Source: CADEFQ01 sp035433705 (lineage in GTDB: Bacteria; Pseudomonadota; Gammaproteobacteria; Steroidobacterales; Steroidobacteraceae). Taken from it: a stretch of DNA of 64,000 nucleotides. This document shows positions 38,784-47,294 of the stretch, in pieces. A program made the translations under genes and the position numbers. The stretch lies in assembly GCA_035433705.1 (NCBI GenBank), contig DAORVK010000002.1:52353-116352 (forward strand). Direction: 5' to 3'. Within the stretch, counting starts at the first letter, position 1. Each line of letters opens with the position of its first letter. The notes beneath the pieces are model-generated. The model searched no databases and was not told the DNA's origin. It worked only from the letters and a program-made list of their open reading frames with translations.

Positions 38784-40297
38784 GCGCCGAGGAACATCCG
38801 GTAGACCGGGTTGCGGGTTTCGTCGGTGTACTCGAAATGCAGTTCACCAAGGTGCAGTTCGAAGTCCTTCCGCTCCGCCGGCGGCACCTGGATGCCAGCG
38901 AGTACCCGGCCGTAGTCCGAGCCATGGTTGCGGTAGTGGAAGAGGCTGATGTTCCAGCGCGTCCCGACCGCCTGCAGGAAGCGCAAGAGTGCTCCGGGGC
39001 GCTCGGGAAACTCGAAGCGGAAGAGCATCTCGTTCTCGATGCCGCGCGCATGGCCGCCGACCATGTACCGCGCGTGCTGCTTGGCGACCTCGTTCTCGGA
39101 CATGTCCTGCACGGAATAGCCGGCAGCGCGCAGCGCACCCATGACGGCATCCTTCTCCGCGCGCCCTTGCGACAGGGCAAGGCCGACGAAGATCTGCGCG
39201 GCGTGCGCGCTCTCATAGCGATAGTTGAATTCAGTGACGCTGCGCGCGCCCAGGGCCTGACAGAAGGCGAGAAAGCTGCCAGGCCGCTCCGGTATCTCGA
39301 CCGCGAGCAGCGCCTCGCGTTGCCCACCCAGATCGGCGCGTTCCGCGACGTGGCGCAGGCGGTCGAAGTTCATGTTGGCGCCGCTCGTCACCGCGACCAG
39401 CCGCTTGTCGCGCCAGCCGGCGCGCGCCGCGTACTTCTTGATGCCGGCAACGGCGAGCGCCCCGGCGGGCTCGGCGATCGAGCGCGTGTCCTCGAAGATG
39501 TCCTGGATGGCGGCGCAGGTCTCATCGGTATCGACGAGTACGATCTCGTCGACGTGCTGGCGTACCAGCTGGAATGTCTCCTCGCCGACGCGTCGCACGG
39601 CAACACCGTCGGCAAACATTCCGACGCGCTCCAGCGTCACGCGCCTGCCTTGACGCAAGGACTCGTGCATCGCCGCCGCATCGACCGGTTCGACGCCGAT
39701 CACCTTCACGCGCGGATGGAGGTACTTGGTGTAGACGGCGATGCCGGCGATCAGGCCGCCGCCGCCGACCGGCACGAAGATCGCGTCGATCTCCCCGCCA
39801 GTCTGGCGCATGATCTCCACGGCGATCGTGCCCTGTCCCGCGATCACGTCGGGGTCGTCGAAAGGATGCACGAACACAAGCTCGCGCTCGCGGGCGAGTG
39901 TGAGCGCGTGCTCGTATGCGGCGTCGTAGTCATCGCCCTGCAGCACCGCCTCGCCGCCGAGATCGATGACTGCTTGCACCTTGATCTGCGGAGTCGTCAC
40001 CGGCATCACGATCACAGCCTTGATGCCCCGCCGCCGCGCCGCGAGCGCAACACCTTGTGCGTGGTTGCCCGCGGAGGCGCAGATGACGCCGCGGCTCGCT
40101 GCGCCCTGCGACAGGCTCGCGATGCGGTTGTAGGCGCCGCGCAGCTTGAACGAGAAAACCGGCTGCAGGTCCTCGCGCTTGAGCCGGACCTCATTGCCGA
40201 TGCGACGTGACAGACGGGGCGCGGCATCGAGCGGCGATTCGATCGCCACGTCGTAGACACGCGCCTTCAGAATGCGCTCGATGTACGGACTCGCCAA
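38780..40297 (-). CDS. ilvA: Threonine dehydratase (threonine ammonia-lyase), biosynthetic
   Basis: A 505-aa PLP enzyme that converts threonine to 2-oxobutanoate, the first step of isoleucine synthesis. The N-terminal PLP domain has the Schiff-base lysine in PVFSFKLRGAYNRI, CASAGNHAQGVALAA, and VGGGGLIAGIA (PLP-phosphate loop). Two C-terminal ACT-like regulatory modules follow (AVEIPERPGSFLAFCQ and FEFPERPGALLRFLQ), characteristic of the long, isoleucine-inhibited biosynthetic form. Length matches E. coli IlvA (about 514 aa). It is the first gene of a three-gene minus-strand operon with the hydrolase and PGPGW genes. Confidence 0.96.
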   Translation of the reverse strand: MASPYIERILKARVYDVAIESPLDAAPRLSRRIGNEVRLKREDLQPVFSFKLRGAYNRIASLSQGAASRGVICASAGNHAQGVALAARRRGIKAVIVMPVTTPQIKVQAVIDLGGEAVLQGDDYDAAYEHALTLARERELVFVHPFDDPDVIAGQGTIAVEIMRQTGGEIDAIFVPVGGGGLIAGIAVYTKYLHPRVKVIGVEPVDAAAMHESLRQGRRVTLERVGMFADGVAVRRVGEETFQLVRQHVDEIVLVDTDETCAAIQDIFEDTRSIAEPAGALAVAGIKKYAARAGWRDKRLVAVTSGANMNFDRLRHVAERADLGGQREALLAVEIPERPGSFLAFCQALGARSVTEFNYRYESAHAAQIFVGLALSQGRAEKDAVMGALRAAGYSVQDMSENEVAKQHARYMVGGHARGIENEMLFRFEFPERPGALLRFLQAVGTRWNISLFHYRNHGSDYGRVLAGIQVPPAERKDFELHLGELHFEYTDETRNPVYRMFLGA

Positions 40298-40384
40298 GGG
40301 GACCGCCCGGGGGGTGGTGAAGGGGTGAGCTTACCGAATTTCCGTGCCTGGCGGGCAGTGCTGCGTGCCCCGAGCTCTCGGCCC

Positions 40385-42898
40385 TCAGCCCTCAGCCCGG
40401 GTCACCGGCCTTGCGCTGAAGCGGAACTTCGCCTTGCCGATCATCACCTGATCGCCGTCGGCAAGTGCCTCGCGCGTGATGCGCCGGCCGTTCACGTAGA
40501 CACCGTTCGTGCTGTTCAGATCCTCGACGATGGTCAGCGTGGGCCCGGCGAGGATCACGGCATGGTGGCGGCTGATGAACTTGGCGTTGATCTGCAGATC
40601 GTTGTCTGGCGTGCGACCGACGGTCGTCTTGCGACCGAGAACGTGCACGACCTCGCCCGGACCATCGACTCGCGAGAGCAGTCGCGCGAGGCCGTCGTGC
40701 GCCATTTCGCTGCCGGTCACTGAGAGCGGGTCGATGCGCTGCATGCTCTCACGGATGCTGCCGAGCACCGCCGCGCTGCTGGCGGCTTCCGCTTCAATGC
40801 GCCCGATAAGCGCGTCGCGCTCCTCGAGCTTGCGGCGTGTCCCGGCAAGCTGGGCGCGAGTGTCCGCGTCAGCCGCCATGAGCTCATCGATGCGCAGCTG
40901 CCGGACCCGCAATTCCGCTTCAACCCGGTTGAGCTGATCCTCCGCGGCCTGAAGATCCTGCTGCAATTCACCGGCGTGCGTCGTCGCGGCCTGCAACTCG
41001 GCGCGCATCCCGGATTGTGCGTGGTCGCGCTCCGCGAGCTGCGCGGCAAGCTCGCGCTCGCGCTGCTCGAGGTCGAGCGCGCGCGCGCTGTGCGAGCGCA
41101 GCGCCTCGCTCGCGCTCGAAGCGTGCTTGTCGCGTTCCGAAAGAGCCGCATGCGCGGTGGCCAGATCTGCGGTGAGCGACTCGGCGCGTGCTTTCTCCAC
41201 AGCGAGGAGGCTCTCGATCTCGTCGTGCAGCGCCGTCGCCGCGCGCATGGTTGCCTCGTGATCGGCATCGCGAGCCTCGCCAGCCCGCACGAGCCGATCG
41301 AGATCGGCAAGCCGCTCGTCCTGACGGCTGACGCTGTCGCGTTGTGAACTCCAGGACGAGCGCGCGGTCTGCAATTCCCGGGTCAGGTCGACCACAACGA
41401 CACTCAGCCGCGCGACGTCTGCCTCGAGGCCTTCGACCTGCTCCTTGCGCTTCTCGAGTGTTGCCTCGAGCGAAACGACCGCGGCGCGCAGCGCGGCGCG
41501 CTCGGCGACACCGCTCGCGATATCGCGTTCGCGCTCCGCGACGACTTCGGCTTGACGATCGCGCTCGGCGCCCAGCGTCGCAATCGTCGAGTCACGCGCT
41601 GCAAGCTGTGTCAGCAGCGCCTCCGCGTCACGCTCGTGGCCCTTCAATGCGGCTGCACGGGCGAGGATCGCAGCCGCGGATTCCTGCAACTTTGCGAGCG
41701 CCGCATCGCGCTCGGCCTCGAGAGCGGCAATGCGTTCACCTGCCGTCGCCAGCTCCGCCTCGATCGCGGTGGCACGTTCGCGCTCCCGCGCCGCCTGCGC
41801 TTGCAGCACCGCCACACGGCCATCGCGCGCATCCACTTCCTCCTGGGAGGCAAGCAACAGGCCTTCGTATACGGCCCGCACGCCTTCGCGCGAACTGGCC
41901 TGCTCGCGATACCGGGCGAGCACGCTGCGCAGATCCGCGAGCTCGGCGCAGCGCTGCGCTTCGAGCCGTTCGCGTTGTGCAAGCTGCAGCGCGGCCGCAG
42001 CCGCCGCGTCCGCGCGCTCGCGCAGCGCCTCCCCGGCCGCGGCCAGTTCCTCGCGCAAGCGACTCGCGTCGCCTTCGGCAGCCGCGGCCGCGGCGCGTGC
42101 CTCGCTCGCACTCTGGTCGCCGGACGCGAGCTCGCTGCGCACTCCCGCCAGTGTTGTGTCGCGCTCCGCCAGTGCGGTCGTGCGCTCGGCGAGATCCGTG
42201 GTCAGCCGTGCGCAGCGCGCGTCGAGATCCTGTCGCTCGCGCTCAAGCTGCTCGAGGCGCTGCCCGCGCTGCGCATGCTGTGGTTCGAGTTCGGCGAGGC
42301 GTCGCTCGCGTGCTGCCAGCATGTTCGCCCGATCGGCGAGCGCAATGTCGCGCTCAGCGAGAGTTTCGCGCAACGCCCGTGCCTCGCTCCGCAGGCGATC
42401 CGCCTCGCTTGCAAGCTCCACGCCGCGTGCTTCGAGTGCTGCCGTGGCGAGCGAACCGGTGTCGAAGCGCTGTATCGCCTCGTCGGCACGCCGGCGCTCG
42501 ACGTCGAGCGCGGCATGGGCAGTGGCCAGTGTCGTCGCCATCTCGTCTGCGCGCGCTGCAACGGCGTCGCGTTCGACGCGCGCACTTTCGAGTTCCCGCT
42601 CCATCGACGCGAGGCGTTCGCCCTTGCGCCGCATCCGTTCTTCGACGTCGCGCAGGTTCTCGGAAAGCGAGCGCAGATCAACTTCGAGAACGCTGCGCTG
42701 CTCGGTGGCACTTGCAAGGACGGACCGCAGCGCACCGAGCTCGTCCGCGATCGCCTGCGCGGGGCTCGCGGGCGAGGGCAGCGCAGCGACCGCCCACGTG
42801 TCCGTGGACGAGAGCGGATCGTCGATCACCGGCAGTTCTGCAGTGCTGTCGAGGTCGGCGTCCGGTTGGGGCTGGGATGGCTTCTTGTGCGCGCCCAT
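40385..42898 (-). CDS. Long coiled-coil protein with C-terminal FHA domain
   Basis: An 837-aa cytoplasmic protein. Residues ~60-730 are almost wholly alpha-helical heptads rich in Ala, Arg, Glu and Leu (for example LEVDLRSLSENLRDVEERM, LREELAAAGEALRERAD), predicting a long coiled coil. The last ~95 residues form an FHA domain: TTVGRTPDNDLQINAKFISR in pieces, RHHAVILAG, IVEDLNSTNGVYVNGRRI. It should form dimeric rods that recruit phosphothreonine partners. No signal or TM segment is seen at the chosen ATG 42896-42898. It could be a target or reader of the kinase at 27349-29766, but it is not in that operon. Confidence 0.83.
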   Translation of the reverse strand: MGAHKKPSQPQPDADLDSTAELPVIDDPLSSTDTWAVAALPSPASPAQAIADELGALRSVLASATEQRSVLEVDLRSLSENLRDVEERMRRKGERLASMERELESARVERDAVAARADEMATTLATAHAALDVERRRADEAIQRFDTGSLATAALEARGVELASEADRLRSEARALRETLAERDIALADRANMLAARERRLAELEPQHAQRGQRLEQLERERQDLDARCARLTTDLAERTTALAERDTTLAGVRSELASGDQSASEARAAAAAAEGDASRLREELAAAGEALRERADAAAAAALQLAQRERLEAQRCAELADLRSVLARYREQASSREGVRAVYEGLLLASQEEVDARDGRVAVLQAQAARERERATAIEAELATAGERIAALEAERDAALAKLQESAAAILARAAALKGHERDAEALLTQLAARDSTIATLGAERDRQAEVVAERERDIASGVAERAALRAAVVSLEATLEKRKEQVEGLEADVARLSVVVVDLTRELQTARSSWSSQRDSVSRQDERLADLDRLVRAGEARDADHEATMRAATALHDEIESLLAVEKARAESLTADLATAHAALSERDKHASSASEALRSHSARALDLEQRERELAAQLAERDHAQSGMRAELQAATTHAGELQQDLQAAEDQLNRVEAELRVRQLRIDELMAADADTRAQLAGTRRKLEERDALIGRIEAEAASSAAVLGSIRESMQRIDPLSVTGSEMAHDGLARLLSRVDGPGEVVHVLGRKTTVGRTPDNDLQINAKFISRHHAVILAGPTLTIVEDLNSTNGVYVNGRRITREALADGDQVMIGKAKFRFSARPVTRAEG

Positions 42899-42963
42899 TG
42901 CCCGGCAAGTGTAGCGCGTCCGGCCGCTCGCGGCGGCGCAACATCCGACATAAGATCGCCGCC

Positions 42964-44142
42964 ATGCGCAGTGTGTGGATCCTGACTCTGGCCCAGGCAC
43001 TGGCTGGCTGCGGCACCCTCGTACTGATCGCTTTTGGCGGGATCATCGGCGCACAAATCGCGCCCGACCCGGCACTCGCGACCCTGCCCATCTCTCTGGG
43101 TGTGGTCGGAGTTGCCACCACATCCCTCCCGGCAGCGCTGTCCATGCAGCGATTCGGGCGTCGCCGCATGTTCATCTCGAGCGCGCTCGCGGCCAGCCTG
43201 GCTGCGCTCGGCTGCGCCTGGGCGGTCGCGCACGCCTCGTTCGCCGGCTTTTGCGTGGGCGCAACATTCCTCGGCGCAAACATGGCCTTCGTGCAACAGT
43301 ATCGCTTCGCTGCGACCGAGTATGTGGAGCTGCCGGAAGTTCCGCGGGCCATTGCGACGGTCATGCTGGGAACGCTCATGGCAGCATTCATCGGACCCGA
43401 AGCGGGCGAACGATTGCGCTTCATGGGTGGCTGGCCCGAGTTCACCGGGTCTTTCATCGCGGTGGCGGCGTTCCTCGTGCTGTCGGCGTTCGTGCTGCTC
43501 ATGCTCAGGCCGCCTCACCCGCACTCCTTCACGCAGGGCGGCGTGGTGCGTCCGCTGCGCGCAATCATCGCTCAGCCGGCCTACATCGTGGCCCTGCTCG
43601 CCGGGCTCTCTTCTTACGCCGTGATGAGCTTCATCATGACAGCGACCCCCATCAGCATGCATGTCATCGACGGCCACAGTGTCCACGCAACGAAACAGGT
43701 GATCACCTCTCATCTCGTCGCGATGTACCTGCCGTCGCTCGTGAGCGGCTGGCTGATCGCGCGGGCCGGCATCGCGCGCATGATGCTCGCCGGTCTCGCA
43801 TGCATGGCGGCCTGCGTCACGGTCGCCGTAGCGCTGGGTCACGCCTTCACCCACTATCTCGCGGGTCTCATCCTGCTGGGTGTCGGCTGGAATCTGCTGT
43901 TCGTCGCAGGCACGACGCTGCTGACGCGTGCTTACACTCCGGCCGAGCGCTTTCGCGCACAGGGCTTCAACGATTTTGCAACCTTCACGTCGCAGGCGCT
44001 CGCCTCGCTGGCGGCCGGAGCGGCCATCGCCGTGATCGGCTGGCGCAACGTGAACCTTGCCGGTATCCCCGTGTTGCTCGTGACGTTCGTCGCCGTGCTC
44101 GCATGGCAGCGGGCCACCGCGCGCGAAGCCGCTACGCGCTGA
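42964..44142 (+). CDS. MFS transporter
   Basis: A 392-aa, ~12-TM major facilitator. It starts MRSVWILTLAQALAGCGTL, and the inter-helix 2-3 loop motif reads MQRFGRRRMF, close to the family GxxxDRxGRR pattern. Further hydrophobic helices include ALLAGLSSYAVMSFIMTATP and YLAGLILLGVGWNLLFVAGT. The sequence is like the YnfM/UhpC-independent subgroup of uncharacterised exporters. Gly-rich helices suggest drug or metabolite export; the substrate is not assignable. It is divergent from the coiled-coil FHA gene and its stop overlaps the convergent hydrolase-like gene by 11 bp. Confidence 0.88.
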   Translation: MRSVWILTLAQALAGCGTLVLIAFGGIIGAQIAPDPALATLPISLGVVGVATTSLPAALSMQRFGRRRMFISSALAASLAALGCAWAVAHASFAGFCVGATFLGANMAFVQQYRFAATEYVELPEVPRAIATVMLGTLMAAFIGPEAGERLRFMGGWPEFTGSFIAVAAFLVLSAFVLLMLRPPHPHSFTQGGVVRPLRAIIAQPAYIVALLAGLSSYAVMSFIMTATPISMHVIDGHSVHATKQVITSHLVAMYLPSLVSGWLIARAGIARMMLAGLACMAACVTVAVALGHAFTHYLAGLILLGVGWNLLFVAGTTLLTRAYTPAERFRAQGFNDFATFTSQALASLAAGAAIAVIGWRNVNLAGIPVLLVTFVAVLAWQRATAREAATR

Positions 44143-44701
44143 GGAAGGCGCTCAGCTCTGCGGCGATCGCCGGCAGGTCGAGAGCAAGATCATCGCGCGC
44201 CTGAAGCAGCAGAGTCGGCTGAGCGAGGAGCGGCAACTTCTCGCGGATGCGAAGGTCGGCTGCAGGGTCCGGCAGATCGATGAATGCGACGCGGCGCACT
44301 TCGTCCACGCGCGCCAGCGCGAGTTCCGTCGCAACGAGTGCACCGGCGCCCGCCGCCAACAGGTCGACGCGGCGCAGGCGCAGGTCGCGCAGGAAATCGC
44401 CGAGCGCCGCTGCAAGGTCCGTACACCCGGGAGAGGGCTGCGGCCCGTCCGATTCGCCGCTGCCGGGGAGGTCCGGCGCGTAGACCGAGCGGTCGCGGCC
44501 GATCGTGCGCATCAGACCCGCAAACATCCGCCCCGTGACCCCATCGCGATGGATGCAGAGGAGCGGCGTCGCCTCGTCGAAACCACCGCCGGCGGGCATT
44601 GCGTTATGGACGTGCAGCTGCCCGAACCGGCACTCGAAATATGCCCGTCGTACGCTCGGGCCGCAATCGCGTCCACCGACCGCTGTCGCGCGCCTGGCCA
44701 T
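44132..44701 (-). CDS. Minimal alpha/beta-hydrolase-like protein without nucleophile Ser
   Basis: A 189-aa protein. It keeps core strands of an alpha/beta hydrolase (TPLLCIHRDGVTGRMF, VYAPDLPGSGESDG, LLAAGAGALVATELAL, AQPTLLLQARDDLALD), but the elbow reads AAGAG instead of GxSxG and no cap domain or catalytic His is evident. The N terminus RRAYFECRFGQLHVHNAM is typical of a hydrolase-fold subfamily. It is shorter than normal (~280 aa), so it may be a degenerate or non-catalytic member. It resembles domain 2 of the tandem protein at 32943. ATG 44699-44701. Confidence 0.75.
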   Translation of the reverse strand: MARRATAVGGRDCGPSVRRAYFECRFGQLHVHNAMPAGGGFDEATPLLCIHRDGVTGRMFAGLMRTIGRDRSVYAPDLPGSGESDGPQPSPGCTDLAAALGDFLRDLRLRRVDLLAAGAGALVATELALARVDEVRRVAFIDLPDPAADLRIREKLPLLAQPTLLLQARDDLALDLPAIAAELSAFLSA

Positions 44702-44802
44702 GCAGCTACCCACTCCTTGCACGGCTGACCGTGCCGTGAACGCCAACTATAGCGATAATCGCGGCCCCGACTTGTGACCGCTGCCCCAATCGAGGTACCC
44801 CC

Positions 44803-45462
44803 ATGCAACTCTACGGCTTCCTTGCCTCCCCTTATGTCGCGCGCACGCTGCTCGCCTCGCGCTGGAAGGGCTGTGGCCTCGAACTCACACCACCGCACGG
44901 CGGCAACCTCAAGTCGGCCGGGTACCTCGCGATCAATCCGCTCGGCAAGATGCCTGCACTCGAGGACGGCGGCCGCTGCCTCGCCGAGTCGACGGTGATC
45001 TGCGAGTACATTGACGAGACACAGCCGGGTCGCAAGTTGCTGCCGGAAGCCGCGATGGACCGCGCGCAGGCACGGCTCGTCGCACGCATGATCGACATTT
45101 ACGTCGTGCCGAACGTCGGTGGGCTCTTTCGCAATGCCAACCCGGCCACGCGCAATGACGCCGATGTGCAGACCGTCCTCGCATCGCTGCGCAAGGCGGT
45201 CGCCGACCTCGAGACCTTCATGGGTGCAGGCCCCTGGGCCGGCGGCGCGCAGCCCGGTTTTGCCGACGCCATCATGGCGCCCACATTCTGGGTGCTCTTC
45301 GAGCTGTTGCCGAAGTTCGACGTGAACGATCTCTTTTCGGGTCGGCCGAAACTGACGCGCTGGTATCAGGCCGTCGAGGCGGATCCAGTGTCCGGACCGA
45401 TGCACCGCGACTACCTGGACGCCCTCAGGAAATTCCTGGCCTCGCGGATGACGGCGGCGTGA
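44803..45462 (+). CDS. Glutathione S-transferase family protein
   Basis: A 219-aa GST-fold protein. The thioredoxin-like N-terminal domain starts MQLYGFLASPYVARTLLASR with a conserved Ser/Tyr-type active-site region, then NPLGKMPALEDGGRCLAEST (cis-Pro and glutathione-binding ES motif). The helical C-terminal domain has PGFADAIMAPTFWVLFEL. GAGGTA precedes the ATG. It is divergent from the minimal hydrolase gene. Class and substrates are not assignable. Confidence 0.9.
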   Translation: MQLYGFLASPYVARTLLASRWKGCGLELTPPHGGNLKSAGYLAINPLGKMPALEDGGRCLAESTVICEYIDETQPGRKLLPEAAMDRAQARLVARMIDIYVVPNVGGLFRNANPATRNDADVQTVLASLRKAVADLETFMGAGPWAGGAQPGFADAIMAPTFWVLFELLPKFDVNDLFSGRPKLTRWYQAVEADPVSGPMHRDYLDALRKFLASRMTAA

Positions 45463-45475
45463 GGCGCCGCGCCCG

Positions 45476-46531
45476 TCAGGGCGTGATGACCCCACTCTCG
45501 ACGAGGCGCGCGATCGCCCGCGCCTGCCTCTCACGAAAGTAGGAACGATCGGGAATCACGACCTTGCCCTTCTCGATCAACCCGTTCGGCTCGCGGATGT
45601 TCGCCGCCGCGAAGCTCGCGGCATAGAGATCAAGCGCCTGACGCGCAAGCAGGTTGCCCATGCCGGGGCGGCGGCGGTAAGCGCGCAGGCCCGCAAGATC
45701 GAGCGATGCATACGCCACCATTGAAACGCCCTGCCCCGCCTGCACCATCTGGTTGCCGAGGTAGTCGATGATGTCGGAGAAGCCGTTGCTCGAATCGGCG
45801 GGCACGTCGATACCCCAGGTCGCTGCGCAGTTGGCAGAGACCACATAGGCGAGGTTCTCGAGCGCGCGTGCGCGACGCGCGATCTGCTTCGGCGTGAGCG
45901 TGAGCGCGGCAACCTCGCCAGTCGAGTGCAGCAGCACCTCCGCGCCCCGGATCGCGTGGCAGCGCGCAATCTCGGGATAGAGAATTTCCTCGGAGGCGAT
46001 CGCGGCCAGCTTGCCGATCACCGTGTCCGCCACGGGGAACACCGCCTCGAGGCCATAAAGCTCGAGATAGCGGTCCCACACGTCGTGCGGAGTGGGTGCG
46101 AACATCGACACGAGCCGCCGGTAGCGCAGCACACGACGGCCGCTGTCGTCGAAGACGAACGACGCCTGGAAATAGAGGCCAGGAAAATTCCTGTCCGTCT
46201 CGTATGCGTTGCCCGCAAGATGCACGCCATGGCGTTGTGCGAGCTGCGCGAAGGCCGCGTACTCGGGCCCATCGTCGTCGAGTGCCGCCTTGTCCGCCCA
46301 CGCGGCAATACCCTCGCCCCAAGGCGGACCGGTGAGGACGTACTCCGGCAGCACCACAAGGCGCAAATCGTCGCCAACCCAGCGCTTCGCACCGGCAATG
46401 GCTGTATCGATGCGCTTGAGGCTTGCGGCCATGCGGGCGCGTGCGCTCGCGCGGTCCGGATCGGGGTGCACGCCATCGCAATCGATTTGCAGCGCGACGG
46501 CGTAGTAGCGATCGAGCAGGGTTGCAGGCAT
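45476..46531 (-). CDS. Carbon-nitrogen hydrolase-like protein lacking the catalytic Cys
   Basis: A 351-aa nitrilase-superfamily protein. The catalytic Glu is kept (VVLPEYVLTG, Glu63), but the Lys position reads YRRLVSM (Arg) and the Cys elbow reads AIASEEILYPEIAR, putting Ser180 where Cys is essential. The fold signatures GNAYETDRNFPG, HSTGEVAALT and SNGFSDIIDYLGN are otherwise strong. It is therefore probably inactive as an amidase or an atypical serine variant. It begins immediately after the macro-domain gene (0 bp), so the two are co-expressed. The closest relatives are annotated only as nitrilase-related. Confidence 0.82.
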   Translation of the reverse strand: MPATLLDRYYAVALQIDCDGVHPDPDRASARARMAASLKRIDTAIAGAKRWVGDDLRLVVLPEYVLTGPPWGEGIAAWADKAALDDDGPEYAAFAQLAQRHGVHLAGNAYETDRNFPGLYFQASFVFDDSGRRVLRYRRLVSMFAPTPHDVWDRYLELYGLEAVFPVADTVIGKLAAIASEEILYPEIARCHAIRGAEVLLHSTGEVAALTLTPKQIARRARALENLAYVVSANCAATWGIDVPADSSNGFSDIIDYLGNQMVQAGQGVSMVAYASLDLAGLRAYRRRPGMGNLLARQALDLYAASFAAANIREPNGLIEKGKVVIPDRSYFRERQARAIARLVESGVITP

Positions 46532-47149
46532 TCAGGTTCCTCGCACAAGGCAGTCATGGGCTGCGAGTGCGGCTCGCAGATCGGCAAAGCGGTGCACACG
46601 CCCGAGGATCACTTCCTCGATGGCAACGCGTACCTGCGCGGCACACACACGCGGCGGTACGCCGCCCGTGCCGGTGCCGAGGCCGGGCATCGCAAGCGAC
46701 GTGACTGCGTGACTCACATGACCCTCGCCGCCGGAACCCGGTGCGAAATGGCCCTGCTTGACGAGTCGCAGCGCTGCGCGGGCCGCGAGAAACGGATGTG
46801 CGGTGCCGGCGACGCTCATGGGCACACGCATCGTCGGCGCCGCGATGAGCCAGCGGATACGCGGGTGTTCGATCGCGATGATCTCGGCGCGGCCGACCGG
46901 CAGCTCGCCGTCGTGCTGGGCGCGCAGCAGCGCCTGCAGGCGCTCCTGGACGTGCCCGCCGAAGTGGCGCCGGTATACGCCGTCGAGACCGCCCTCCATG
47001 AAGCCGAAGCTGTTCGCGGGGCTCACCACCGCGTCGACATCGAGATCGAGGATCGACCCTTGATGGACGGAAACGTCAGCGAGCCCGCCGCAAAGGTCGC
47101 GCCAGGCGGACGCCAGTTCACTGTCCGTTGCCGCGAGCGTGATGCGCAT
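46532..47149 (-). CDS. Macro-domain protein (ADP-ribose binding)
   Basis: A 205-aa protein with a macro domain: DVDAVVSPANSFGFMEGGLD and GVYRRHFGGHVQERLQ near the N terminus, and an ALRAA/APTMRVPMSVAG region. Macro domains bind or hydrolyse ADP-ribose derivatives and O-acetyl-ADP-ribose. The C-terminal GEGHVSHAVTSLAMPGLGTG is typical of the family's glycine-rich ligand loop. ATG 47147-47149 (MRITLAATDSELASAW) is preceded by GGTCCTCC on the minus strand. It is first in a two-gene unit with the nitrilase-like gene, suggesting a shared NAD/ADP-ribose or nucleotide-metabolite function (inference). Confidence 0.83.
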   Translation of the reverse strand: MRITLAATDSELASAWRDLCGGLADVSVHQGSILDLDVDAVVSPANSFGFMEGGLDGVYRRHFGGHVQERLQALLRAQHDGELPVGRAEIIAIEHPRIRWLIAAPTMRVPMSVAGTAHPFLAARAALRLVKQGHFAPGSGGEGHVSHAVTSLAMPGLGTGTGGVPPRVCAAQVRVAIEEVILGRVHRFADLRAALAAHDCLVRGT

Positions 47150-47294
47150 GGAGGACCTGCGAAGAGGGTGGGTGGCCGGATTGTACGCGGCGCTCGTCGC
47201 AGATGGGCGGCGTCGCGGGCCCGGTTCGGGCACAATCGCCGACCATTGCGCAGGTCCGTGCGCACCGTGAACGCATACTCAAGGGGAGCTGCCG

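Noticed and set aside
40976..42985. Long plus-strand open frames (for example 41344-42963 and 41552-42985) opposite the coiled-coil FHA gene
   Set aside because: They are Arg/Cys/His-rich shadow frames; only the MFS transporter starting at 42964 is supported on that strand.
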